This document shows positions 1 to 5,931 of a stretch of DNA of 22,878 nucleotides, in pieces. How positions within the stretch are numbered: position 1 is the first letter of the stretch; each line of letters begins with the position of its first letter. The stretch lies in IMG/VR virus record IMGVR_UViG_3300000956_000091, positions 1 through 22,878 of that record. The stretch is one strand, 5' to 3'. A program made the translations under genes and the position numbers. The notes under the pieces are model-generated. The model searched no databases. It had not been told where the DNA came from and was given only the letters and a program-made list of their open reading frames with translations. The DNA is from a virus.

Positions 1-216
1 GCCCGCCGCGGCTCCTGTCCCGGTCGCGCTCCCGGTCACGTCGAGCTGCCGGGTGAGCGAGCCTGCGACTGCGCCCGATCCCGCGGCTGAGCCGGTGGCG
101 GCGTACTGCCGACCCGCGGACCCGGAGGCCGCTCCCGAGCCTGACGCCGAGCCCGAAGCTGCGAGGATGCGACTCGCTGACCCCGACGCCGAGCCGGAGC
201 CGGATGCCGAGCCGGT
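1..216 (-). repeat. 60-bp (20-residue) tandem repeats in the surface protein
   Basis: Three complete 20-codon units and a 12-codon partial unit are visible, running off the left edge. The units begin TGSASGSG, SGSASGSG, TGSAAGSG and TGSATGTG, and the complete units end SRILAA, GRQYAA and TRQLDV. The Gly/Ser/Ala half is best conserved and the last six residues vary. The copies differ at many third positions, so this is an old or selected protein repeat, not a recent DNA expansion. Confidence 0.8.
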
Positions 217-924
217 GACGCTGTGCGTCGTGCCGCCGCCGCCCGCAGCCGGACGGATCGCGACGAGCGTTACGGCCCAATCGTCCGACGTGCTGATCGT
301 CCATGCGCCCGGATCGAGCGAGCTGACCGCGCTCGACGCCATCGCCACCCCGAGCGTCGCGCCACCCGCACCACCTGACACGTCCGACGTGCGAAGGTCC
401 GGCAGGTTCGATGGGTACGTCGTGACAGTCCGGCTCGTGTCGACGGCCATGAGCGATACCCACAGTGTGTCTTCGGTCGCCCACGGGTTCGGGTCGAGCG
501 TCGGGTTGTCGGGGTTCGCTGAGACGCCCACGTCGCCCGGCGCGAGCGCCGAGCCCGTGGATTGCACCGAAGCCGCGTTATTGATCGCGCCCCATGAAGT
601 TCCGAGCGTGCCTTCCCACCCGGTGATCCGGAACACGCGCCAGCCGCCCTGTTCGGCGTCGTCGAGTGTGACCGTGAATGTCCCGCTCTCCCCGCCCGCG
701 GCGACCTTCTTCGCGAAGAGAAGCGTCGCGTTCGACGCACTACGTCGGCCGCCGACCCACGTTCCGTCCGGCCATGTTGCGTTCGGCGCGCCATCGGTGG
801 CGATGGCGACGAGGATCAGGTCGCCCGCGGCGAGGTTCGACGGATAGGTGAGCACCCATGACGTCGAGTTCGCAGCGACGGTGCCGTTCTTCGTGTCGGC
901 CGTCTCAACGACGGGGAACGCCAC
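1..924 (-). CDS. Putative tail/surface (adhesin-like) protein with C-terminal Gly/Ser/Ala repeats, partial
   Basis: The frame stays open for 308 codons from a GTG at 924 to the window edge, so the C-terminus is missing. Residues about 1-235 look like a beta-rich domain seen in phage and bacterial surface proteins (a YPSNLAAGDLILVAIATDG stretch near residue 28, ending in LVAIRPAAGGGG). From about residue 237 it becomes 20-residue repeats rich in G, S and A. The stop of the preceding gene (934-936) is in the same frame, which fixes the start to the GTG or later; no clear Shine-Dalgarno site is seen, so coupling to the upstream gene is likely. A role as a tail fibre or decoration protein is inferred from its place after tail genes. 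The long plus-strand frame over this region is a shadow of it. Confidence 0.72.
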   Translation of the reverse strand, partial: MAFPVVETADTKNGTVAANSTSWVLTYPSNLAAGDLILVAIATDGAPNATWPDGTWVGGRRSASNATLLFAKKVAAGGESGTFTVTLDDAEQGGWRVFRITGWEGTLGTSWGAINNAASVQSTGSALAPGDVGVSANPDNPTLDPNPWATEDTLWVSLMAVDTSRTVTTYPSNLPDLRTSDVSGGAGGATLGVAMASSAVSSLDPGAWTISTSDDWAVTLVAIRPAAGGGGTTHSVTGSASGSGSASGSASRILAASGSASGSGAASGSAGRQYAATGSAAGSGAVAGSLTRQLDVTGSATGTGAAAG

Positions 925-933
925 CGGGCGAGC

Positions 934-1401
934 CTACGCGGCGACGGCGAAGACGAACTCGGTCAGCGAGCGATCGGGGCCGTGCCGGGTGATCCAGACA
1001 ACCTCTGCGGTGCACGTCGCGGCGCCACCCGTCCATGCCGGGCTGTAGAGCCCGACGTCGTCGTCGTATCCGGTCGAGTTCGAGTACGGGCTGAAGCTGA
1101 CGCCGACGATCTCGCCGTCCTGCTCGCAGACGACATGAATGTACGTCGGAGCGACGTTCGTCGTGGCGGTCAGCGTGATCACCTGACCGTACTCCGGGGT
1201 CGGATCGTCGATCGTGAGTGTCGCCTCGCCCTCGACCCGCTTCAGCGTCGTCGACGCACAGGCGGGCCGGAGCGGGATATGACACGGCGACGACGCGATC
1301 GCCTCCGTCCACGAGTACGGCTTGTCGAACTTCGCCGCCGAGACAGGCGACGCGATGGCGAGGAAGAGCGCAGCCGTAGCTGCGACCAGAAGCTTCCGCA
1401 T
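934..1401 (-). CDS. Secreted four-cysteine protein of unknown function
   Basis: 155 residues. The N-terminus is a textbook Sec signal peptide: MRKLL, then a hydrophobic core, then a likely signal peptidase I site after SPVSA (about residue 22). The mature part has four cysteines (two in SSPCHIPLRPAC, one in VVCEQDGE, one in ATCTAE) that could form disulfides outside the cytoplasm, and looks beta-rich. The start is well supported: AGGAGG lies about 6 nt before the ATG and overlaps the end of the preceding gene. A signal-peptide protein among tail genes is not a usual virion component. It could act at the host surface, for example in superinfection exclusion, but this is only inference. Confidence 0.75.
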   Translation of the reverse strand: MRKLLVAATAALFLAIASPVSAAKFDKPYSWTEAIASSPCHIPLRPACASTTLKRVEGEATLTIDDPTPEYGQVITLTATTNVAPTYIHVVCEQDGEIVGVSFSPYSNSTGYDDDVGLYSPAWTGGAATCTAEVVWITRHGPDRSLTEFVFAVAA

Positions 1402-1412
1402 GATGCGACCTC

Positions 1413-1814
1413 CTACGCGAACGTCAGGACGAGCGCGCCCGCCGCGAAGCGAACGACGTCATCGACGGCGACCACCTTCGAGGCGCCTAGCGCGTTCCAC
1501 AGGAGCAGGTTCCCCGCCGTGACCGCGTCGAACACGCCGAAGTGCGTGATCGTGCCCCACGAGCCGGTCGCCGTCGGGAACGTGACGATGTTCGTGTTCG
1601 AGATCGAGCCCGTGCCCGCCGCGCCTGACGTCCAGTCCGCGTTCGCGATCGGCTGCCGTGCGTAGGCGTTGCCGCTGACCTCGGTGCCACCGCCGCTGTC
1701 CGAGGGTGCCGCCGTGTAAAGCCCGACGTAGGCGTTCGCGGCCTTCGTCGGGAACGTCGTGCCCTTGAACCAGTTCCGGATCGCGTCTTCGAGGTAGTCG
1801 CTCATCTGTGACAT
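1413..1814 (-). CDS. Small phage tail/fibre protein (gp80-like family)
   Basis: 133 residues. The layout matches small phage tail or fibre-associated proteins: an N-terminal helix that ends in a short linker (SDYLEDAIRNWFKGTTF), an AYVGLYTAAPSDSGGGTEVSG segment, and a C-terminal beta region with WGTITHFGVFDA, GNLLLWNAL and a GALVLTF end. AAGGAG sits 8 nt before the ATG at 1814; a second in-frame ATG lies three codons on. It lies just after the connector genes, so a structural role at the tail or fibre is likely. Family assignment is from motif memory, not a search. Confidence 0.7.
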   Translation of the reverse strand: MSQMSDYLEDAIRNWFKGTTFPTKAANAYVGLYTAAPSDSGGGTEVSGNAYARQPIANADWTSGAAGTGSISNTNIVTFPTATGSWGTITHFGVFDAVTAGNLLLWNALGASKVVAVDDVVRFAAGALVLTFA

Positions 1815-1827
1815 GCGGGCGTCTCCT

Positions 1828-2262
1828 TCAGGAGCTTCTGAACCTGTAGCCCTCGGCGACGATCGACACGCCTCGCACGTCGAACTGTCGAAGGTAGTCG
1901 TGATCGACGGTCGCCGTCAGGTTATCCCATAGCTGACCGTTCTCGCGAGTCAGGATCTTCAGAATGTAGTCGTCGACCTTCGCCTGAATGATCTCGGAGA
2001 TCTCGCGCTCGCGGACGCCCGTCGGCTCTTCGCCGGAGTTCGGGATCGAATACACCGCCCGGAGCGAGAACCGCTGCTGCGCCTCGCCGACGGCGTCGAA
2101 GCTGCCCGTGCCGATCCGCTCGAAGCGGTTCGAGATCGGGAAGACGTACAGCGTGTTCGGCGCCCACTCGTTCGGTTGCGAGCACGAGTCGTCGACCTCT
2201 GCCGTCCGGCCCGGCCCGGCCGGTTCGAGCAGCTCGCGCAGCGCGTCACACAGGTCGATCAC
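1828..2262 (-). CDS. Putative tail terminator / tail-completion protein
   Basis: 144 residues from a GTG that overlaps the preceding stop by 4 nt (GTGA at 2259-2262); the longer frame beginning at 2325 would overlap the upstream gene by far more and is less likely. The protein starts with an amphipathic helix (VIDLCDALRELLEP), followed by beta strands (NTLYVFPISNRFERIG, RFSLRAVYSIP) and ends with VSIVAEGYRFRSS. Size, position after the gp10-like gene and the strand pattern fit tail-terminator or minor tail proteins that close the tail tube. The family match is inferred from context; no diagnostic motif is present. Confidence 0.6.
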   Translation of the reverse strand: MIDLCDALRELLEPAGPGRTAEVDDSCSQPNEWAPNTLYVFPISNRFERIGTGSFDAVGEAQQRFSLRAVYSIPNSGEEPTGVREREISEIIQAKVDDYILKILTRENGQLWDNLTATVDHDYLRQFDVRGVSIVAEGYRFRSS

Positions 2263-2699
2263 GTGATCCGACCGAGATGCTGATCCATGAACTCGGGAAA
2301 CTTGTCGCCCGCCGGGCGAAGCCACGGCCGGTAGCCCTGCCGGGGTCCGCCGGGCCGCTGCATGACCCGCTTCGCGAACCTGTCTTCACCTGTGACCGGG
2401 TCGACCCAATGCAGCAGGTTGCCCCGGACCGGCAGGATCGGGCCGCCGAACTCGCGCTGCATCGCATGTCGCAACGGGGAGCCGACGCGGGCATGCCACC
2501 CGGCGCCGTCGTGCCGGACGTCAGTGACCGAGATAGAAGCTCTCAGCCCGCCCTGTACGGACCCCACGTTCAGCCCGGCGCCCCGAGTGACGCTGACAGG
2601 CGCATTCTCGGCTGCCGTGCCCCTGACGTCCTCACAGGATCGCCTGAAGCCCGTCTCGATCTCTCGTTCGAGCGCCGAGTGATCGACGACGAGCTTCAT
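2259..2699 (-). CDS. HK97 gp10-like head-tail joining protein
   Basis: 146 residues. It carries features of the HK97 gp10/neck family: an N-terminal helical segment, VRVGS-like and REFGGPI strands, then a basic C-terminus with a PRQGYRPWLRPAG motif (this family often ends with a P-x-RPF/W-L-R segment) and a final helix. Members join the connector to the tail. It starts at an ATG that overlaps the preceding gene by 4 nt and overlaps the next gene by 4 nt, so it is embedded in the connector operon. Confidence 0.75.
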   Translation of the reverse strand: MKLVVDHSALEREIETGFRRSCEDVRGTAAENAPVSVTRGAGLNVGSVQGGLRASISVTDVRHDGAGWHARVGSPLRHAMQREFGGPILPVRGNLLHWVDPVTGEDRFAKRVMQRPGGPRQGYRPWLRPAGDKFPEFMDQHLGRIT

Positions 2700-3196
2700 G
2701 TCGTGACGATCGTCCCGATGATCGCGCCACCGACGACGTCGTCGAGCAGCCCGATCACGCGAGGGTGAAAGCGGCCGTAGTCACGGTCATCGGCGAGCTG
2801 ACCGCTCGTGCCGTCGGGGTTCGAGAAGTTCGCCAGCCCGCGCGCCCGGCGGGACGCAGCGGCGTCGAGAATGTCGACGTTGGCGAGCAGGTACGCCGCC
2901 TGCAGGAATGTTGCACGTGAAACACGCGCCGGGATGACCGGATCGCCGACGTCGTCGACGTCCTCTGACCGAGGGAACCGGAGCGCCTGCGCCGTGTCCC
3001 ACACGGCCACCGTCGCCCCGACATGCTCGTCGATCTCGGCCGTCGCGCGGATCAGCGCGGCCTCGCGGTCCTCTGACGTCGCCTTCAGCCAAGCCTTCGG
3101 CAGCGACCCGAGTTCGAGTGCTGCGAAGGCGTCGGCCGAAGCGACGTCGAGGTACGAGTTCGCGTCTGCGGCCGCGACGGTCGCAATGACCGCCAC
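2696..3196 (-). CDS. DnaT-like (DnaT_2 type) head-tail connector protein
   Basis: 166 residues. The N-terminus has the typical pattern of this phage family: DANSYLDVASADAFAA, then an aromatic-containing region, then EDREAALIRATAEID and LRFPRSEDVDD. Families with this pattern are often labelled DnaT-like ssDNA-binding but are found between capsid and tail genes, where a head-tail adaptor role is more plausible. The start is a GTG 3 nt after the upstream stop, and the stop overlaps the next ATG by 4 nt. Confidence 0.72.
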   Translation of the reverse strand: MAVIATVAAADANSYLDVASADAFAALELGSLPKAWLKATSEDREAALIRATAEIDEHVGATVAVWDTAQALRFPRSEDVDDVGDPVIPARVSRATFLQAAYLLANVDILDAAASRRARGLANFSNPDGTSGQLADDRDYGRFHPRVIGLLDDVVGGAIIGTIVTT

Positions 3197-3199
3197 GGG

Positions 3200-3718
3200 T
3201 TACTTGTCCGCCGAGTCCTCGGCCGCCTGATCGTCGGCGACCGCGTTCGCGTCGAGTTCGAGATCCTCGACGATCGAGCCTGCCGAGCTGTCCGACTCGA
3301 CGTCGGCCTTCGGCGCGCTCTTCGCCTCGGCGGCCTGCGCCTTCGTCAGCGCGGCCTTGCGCTCGGCGACGTCCTTGTCGTCGACCGAGATCGCGACCGC
3401 CTCGCGACCGGCGTACAGGTCGCCCTGCTCGGCTTCCCATGCGCTGTTCGCCTTGACCTGCTCCGCGTACGTCGTCGGAGCGAAGCGCGACGGCATGTTC
3501 GTCTTCGTCTCGAAGTCGACATTCCCGCCCGCGTGGAGCACCGGCTCGGCGGGCTGCCGGACCTCGCCCACGTGGAGCCCCTTGTCCTTGACGTCCGGAA
3601 TGATATCGCCGTCCCGTGGGTCGACGAGTGCGTCGCGCGGACCCGACGCCGCGAGCGCGAGCGGGACGTCAGCCCCACGCGCGACGACGTCGGACGGCTT
3701 CGCTGCCTTCGTTGCCAT
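3200..3718 (-). CDS. Unknown protein downstream of the capsid gene
   Basis: 172 residues from the ATG at 3718, chosen because AAGGAG lies 8 nt upstream. The N-terminal two thirds (DVPLALAASGPRDALVDP, DFETKTNMPSRFAPTTYAEQ) show no motif I recognise. The C-terminal third is acidic and alanine-rich, so probably flexible. The position directly after the major capsid gene and before the connector gene suggests a head-associated or adaptor protein. The frame is open upstream to an ATG at 3841, which would add 41 residues (see the next entry). Confidence 0.65.
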   Translation of the reverse strand: MATKAAKPSDVVARGADVPLALAASGPRDALVDPRDGDIIPDVKDKGLHVGEVRQPAEPVLHAGGNVDFETKTNMPSRFAPTTYAEQVKANSAWEAEQGDLYAGREAVAISVDDKDVAERKAALTKAQAAEAKSAPKADVESDSSAGSIVEDLELDANAVADDQAAEDSADK

Positions 3719-3841
3719 TCTGCGTTCTCCTTGCACGTGAGCCGGTCCGGCATAGGGTACGCCCGGTCGAACCTCGACGATCCGCTCGTGGCGGCTCGTC
3801 CAGCCCGGCGGCGGGTCGAACCTCTGCCGGACCGGCTTCAT
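3719..3841 (-). other. In-frame 41-codon N-terminal extension of the preceding gene
   Basis: From ATG 3841 the frame runs without a stop into the gene above. Its codons have the G/C-ending bias of real genes in at least the first two dozen positions, and it encodes a basic Pro/Arg-rich segment (KPVRQRFDPPPGW). No Shine-Dalgarno site precedes ATG 3841, whereas ATG 3718 has a good one. The protein may therefore have two forms, or this may be decayed sequence. Confidence 0.4.
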
Positions 3842-3869
3842 GTCAGTCAGTCAGGAGCTTCGATCAGAC

Positions 3870-4901
3870 CTAGATCTGGTCGATGCCCTTCAGGCGTGCG
3901 GCAGCCTTGCCGTTGAAGTTGGCGATCGCCATGTACGCCTCGATCCGGGTCCGGTAGACGGGCTTCGTCTCAAGCTCGCCGAGATCGTAGACGTCGATGC
4001 CGCCGTTGGTGACGCCGGAGATGTACTCCTGCTCACCGAAGCGGACGGCGTAGATCGACGCTGTCGTCGTGTCCGTGCCCTGCGTCTCGCTGAACGGCAG
4101 GATCATCGTCGTGCCGTCGGTCGAGAGGCCCGGATCGACGATCGGGATGCCCGCGTAGATCTTCGCCTTCTTCCCGAACGCCTCGCGGGTTTCGAGCTGA
4201 AGCTGACCTGTGGCCCGCACGAGTGCGTCGATCTTCCGGATCAGCCACGAGTTCGCGTAGACCACGTCCGCCCCGCCGAGCACGGCCGCGAGCAGATCGT
4301 CGAGCATCGCGAGGGTCAGCGCGGCGCCGTTGGCGCCCGCCGTGAGCACCTGCGCGCCCGTGAGCATCGTCTGAAGCCCGTCGAATGCGTCGGGGTTCGA
4401 GCCCGAGTTGCCCGAGAAGAAGTTCTGCGTGAAGAAGATCGCCGCCGACTTCGCCTTCAGGCGTGTCTGAAGGGCTCGCTGATCGTTCAGGTTGCCCATC
4501 GTCCGCGCGATGAAGCGGTCGACGTCCGCGTCGCCGCCGAAGATCTTCAGGCCAACGGTCGCATTGACCACGGCGCCCGTCGACTCGGTGTACGCGGCGT
4601 TCACGGCACGGAAGGCGATGCCCGGAAGGGCTGACTCCTTCGTGTACTGGTAGGCGTTGCCCTCGATCTCCATGAACGGGATGCGGTCGAGAACCGGGCT
4701 CTCGTCGATGAAGACCTGAATGACGCCGCGCTGCAGCATGTTCGTCGATGCCGCCTGCGCCTGCGCGAGCGTGACCGCGCCGAGCGCGACGCCCGCGTCT
4801 CCGATCAGCAGGAAGCCGATCAGCGACGTCACCGCGGAGAGCAGGATCGCCCACAGGATCGGGTGCTGCCCGGCGAAGCGCCGAGCGTTCGTGAGTGTCA
4901 T
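3870..4901 (-). CDS. Major capsid protein (HK97-fold) with hydrophobic N-terminal extension
   Basis: 343 residues. From about residue 43 it follows a known phage capsid family: TLAQAQAASTNMLQRGVIQ, ESPVLDRIPFMEIEGNAYQYT, LPGIAFRAVNAAYTES, GGDADVDRFIA, and NSGSNPDAFDGLQTML, with a C-terminal YMAIANFNGKAAARLKGI. This forms the icosahedral shell. The family usually begins close to TLAQAQ; here about 42 residues precede it and residues 14-34 form a hydrophobic, membrane-helix-like stretch. The ATG is supported by AGGAG about 10 nt upstream, and no better start lies between. It follows a scaffold-like gene. Confidence 0.88.
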   Translation of the reverse strand: MTLTNARRFAGQHPILWAILLSAVTSLIGFLLIGDAGVALGAVTLAQAQAASTNMLQRGVIQVFIDESPVLDRIPFMEIEGNAYQYTKESALPGIAFRAVNAAYTESTGAVVNATVGLKIFGGDADVDRFIARTMGNLNDQRALQTRLKAKSAAIFFTQNFFSGNSGSNPDAFDGLQTMLTGAQVLTAGANGAALTLAMLDDLLAAVLGGADVVYANSWLIRKIDALVRATGQLQLETREAFGKKAKIYAGIPIVDPGLSTDGTTMILPFSETQGTDTTTASIYAVRFGEQEYISGVTNGGIDVYDLGELETKPVYRTRIEAYMAIANFNGKAAARLKGIDQI

Positions 4902-4910
4902 GTTCTAGAA

Positions 4911-4928
4911 GCTCCTGACTGCAGGAGC
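4911..4928 (-). promoter_or_regulatory. Hairpin over the ribosome-binding site of the capsid gene
   Basis: In the 32-nt gap before the capsid gene, GCTCCTG and CAGGAGC form a perfect 7-bp stem with a 4-nt loop (CAGT). The AGGAG Shine-Dalgarno bases lie in one arm, so folding would hide the site. It might tune capsid translation or slow ribosome loading, but the short stem could also be chance. Confidence 0.4.
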
Positions 4929-4933
4929 GTGAC

Positions 4934-5575
4934 CTAGCCCCGTCGGTTGCCTGACGCTGCGTATCCCGCCGAGAGCATGTCACGCGCCGTCTTCGGTTCG
5001 GGACCACCCTGCGAGCCATTGCCGCCCGCGGGCTGTCCGAAGTCGTTTCGGTTCGTGCCCGGCTTCAGGAACTCGTATCGCTTCACGACGTCGTCGACGA
5101 GCTTGCCGACCGCGGCTTCGTCCTTCGCGTTGCCGTCATCGTCGACCTCGATCTTGTCGAGATCCCCGTCGGCCGCCGCGAGCTTCGCCGCCGCGTCTGC
5201 GCTGGTCACCTTCCCGGCTGCAGCGCCCACGAATACCGCTCGTCGTGCGATGCGAAGAGCCCGTTCCTCGGCTGCCACTCGGGCGGCCTTCTCGCGCTCG
5301 GCGAGCTGTTCGTGCTCGCCCTTCTTCTTCATCTCGTCGGCCTGACGTTCCTGCTCGGCCTTCAGGAGCTTCTGATACTCCGTGTTGACCTGAGCGAACC
5401 GCTCGTACGGAACCGTCTGCTCGGGCGGCCCTGACGGCGCCGGAGCCCCGCCGCCCGAAGGTGGCGCAGCCGGTGGCGTCGAAGGCGGTGCCCCCGGTGC
5501 CGGATCGCCCGTAGGCGGCCCGCCTGCCGGAAGCTCGTACAGCGGCCCGAGTCCGAAGAACCGATCGCATCGCAT
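4934..5575 (-). CDS. Putative capsid scaffolding protein
   Basis: 213 residues from ATG 5575 (a GTG at 5581, two codons earlier, is equally possible). Residues about 20-60 are Pro/Gly-rich. A long charged coiled coil follows (EYQKLLKAEQERQADEMKKK to about residue 120), then an acidic Ala/Asp-rich segment and a Gly-rich tail. A long helix and disordered ends, placed immediately before the capsid gene, are the usual marks of a phage scaffold, which guides procapsid assembly and is then removed. No protease gene is obvious nearby. Confidence 0.72.
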   Translation of the reverse strand: MRCDRFFGLGPLYELPAGGPPTGDPAPGAPPSTPPAAPPSGGGAPAPSGPPEQTVPYERFAQVNTEYQKLLKAEQERQADEMKKKGEHEQLAEREKAARVAAEERALRIARRAVFVGAAAGKVTSADAAAKLAAADGDLDKIEVDDDGNAKDEAAVGKLVDDVVKRYEFLKPGTNRNDFGQPAGGNGSQGGPEPKTARDMLSAGYAASGNRRG

Positions 5576-5667
5576 CTTCACTTGTCGAGTTCCCTCACCC
5601 GCCCATGACGTCGGCGACACGGCTCGGACACTCACGCGGCCCGAGTTACTGCGCCGGAGTCTAGAAG

Positions 5668-5931
5668 CTACGGCCCTTCGTTGTCGAGCAGGATGCGCGA
5701 GCCCTTCATCGCATAGATCACCGCTCGGGCATGGTCGGCCGAGCCGGGCGCGACCTTCTCTAGTCGTTCCTCGATCCCGCCACCGTCGATCTCGACGCTG
5801 CGCCGGACGCGAGCGGGCTTCGAGAACGCCCGGCGGATGCGCGTCTCTTCGACGCCCGAAGCTTCGAGTACGTCGAGCCGACCCTTCTCCCACGAGATCG
5901 TCGTGCGCTCCCCGATCATCGCGAGGATCAC
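5668..5931 (-). CDS. 87-residue protein of unknown function, coupled to the head protein gene
   Basis: 87 residues from a GTG that overlaps the stop of the upstream gene by 4 nt (GTGA at 5928-5931), with GGAGGGG about 8 nt before it. The sequence (MIGERTTISW, VEETRIRRAF, HARAVIYAM) suggests a small mixed alpha/beta fold and is not one I recognise. It lies between the Mu F-like/metallopeptidase gene and the scaffold gene. It might be a small structural part, or a partner of the upstream peptidase domain; neither is shown by the sequence. Confidence 0.68.
   Translation of the reverse strand: MILAMIGERTTISWEKGRLDVLEASGVEETRIRRAFSKPARVRRSVEIDGGGIEERLEKVAPGSADHARAVIYAMKGSRILLDNEGP

Noticed and set aside
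1-216. CRISPR-like repeats
   Set aside because: Units are adjoining, in frame and protein coding, with no unique spacers of equal length.
53-847. 264-codon plus-strand Pro/Ala/Glu-rich frame
   Set aside because: It is the complement of the Gly/Ser/Ala repeat gene on the minus strand; its periodic Pro-Asp-Ala-Glu composition is the mirror of those repeats, and no ribosome site or neighbour supports it.
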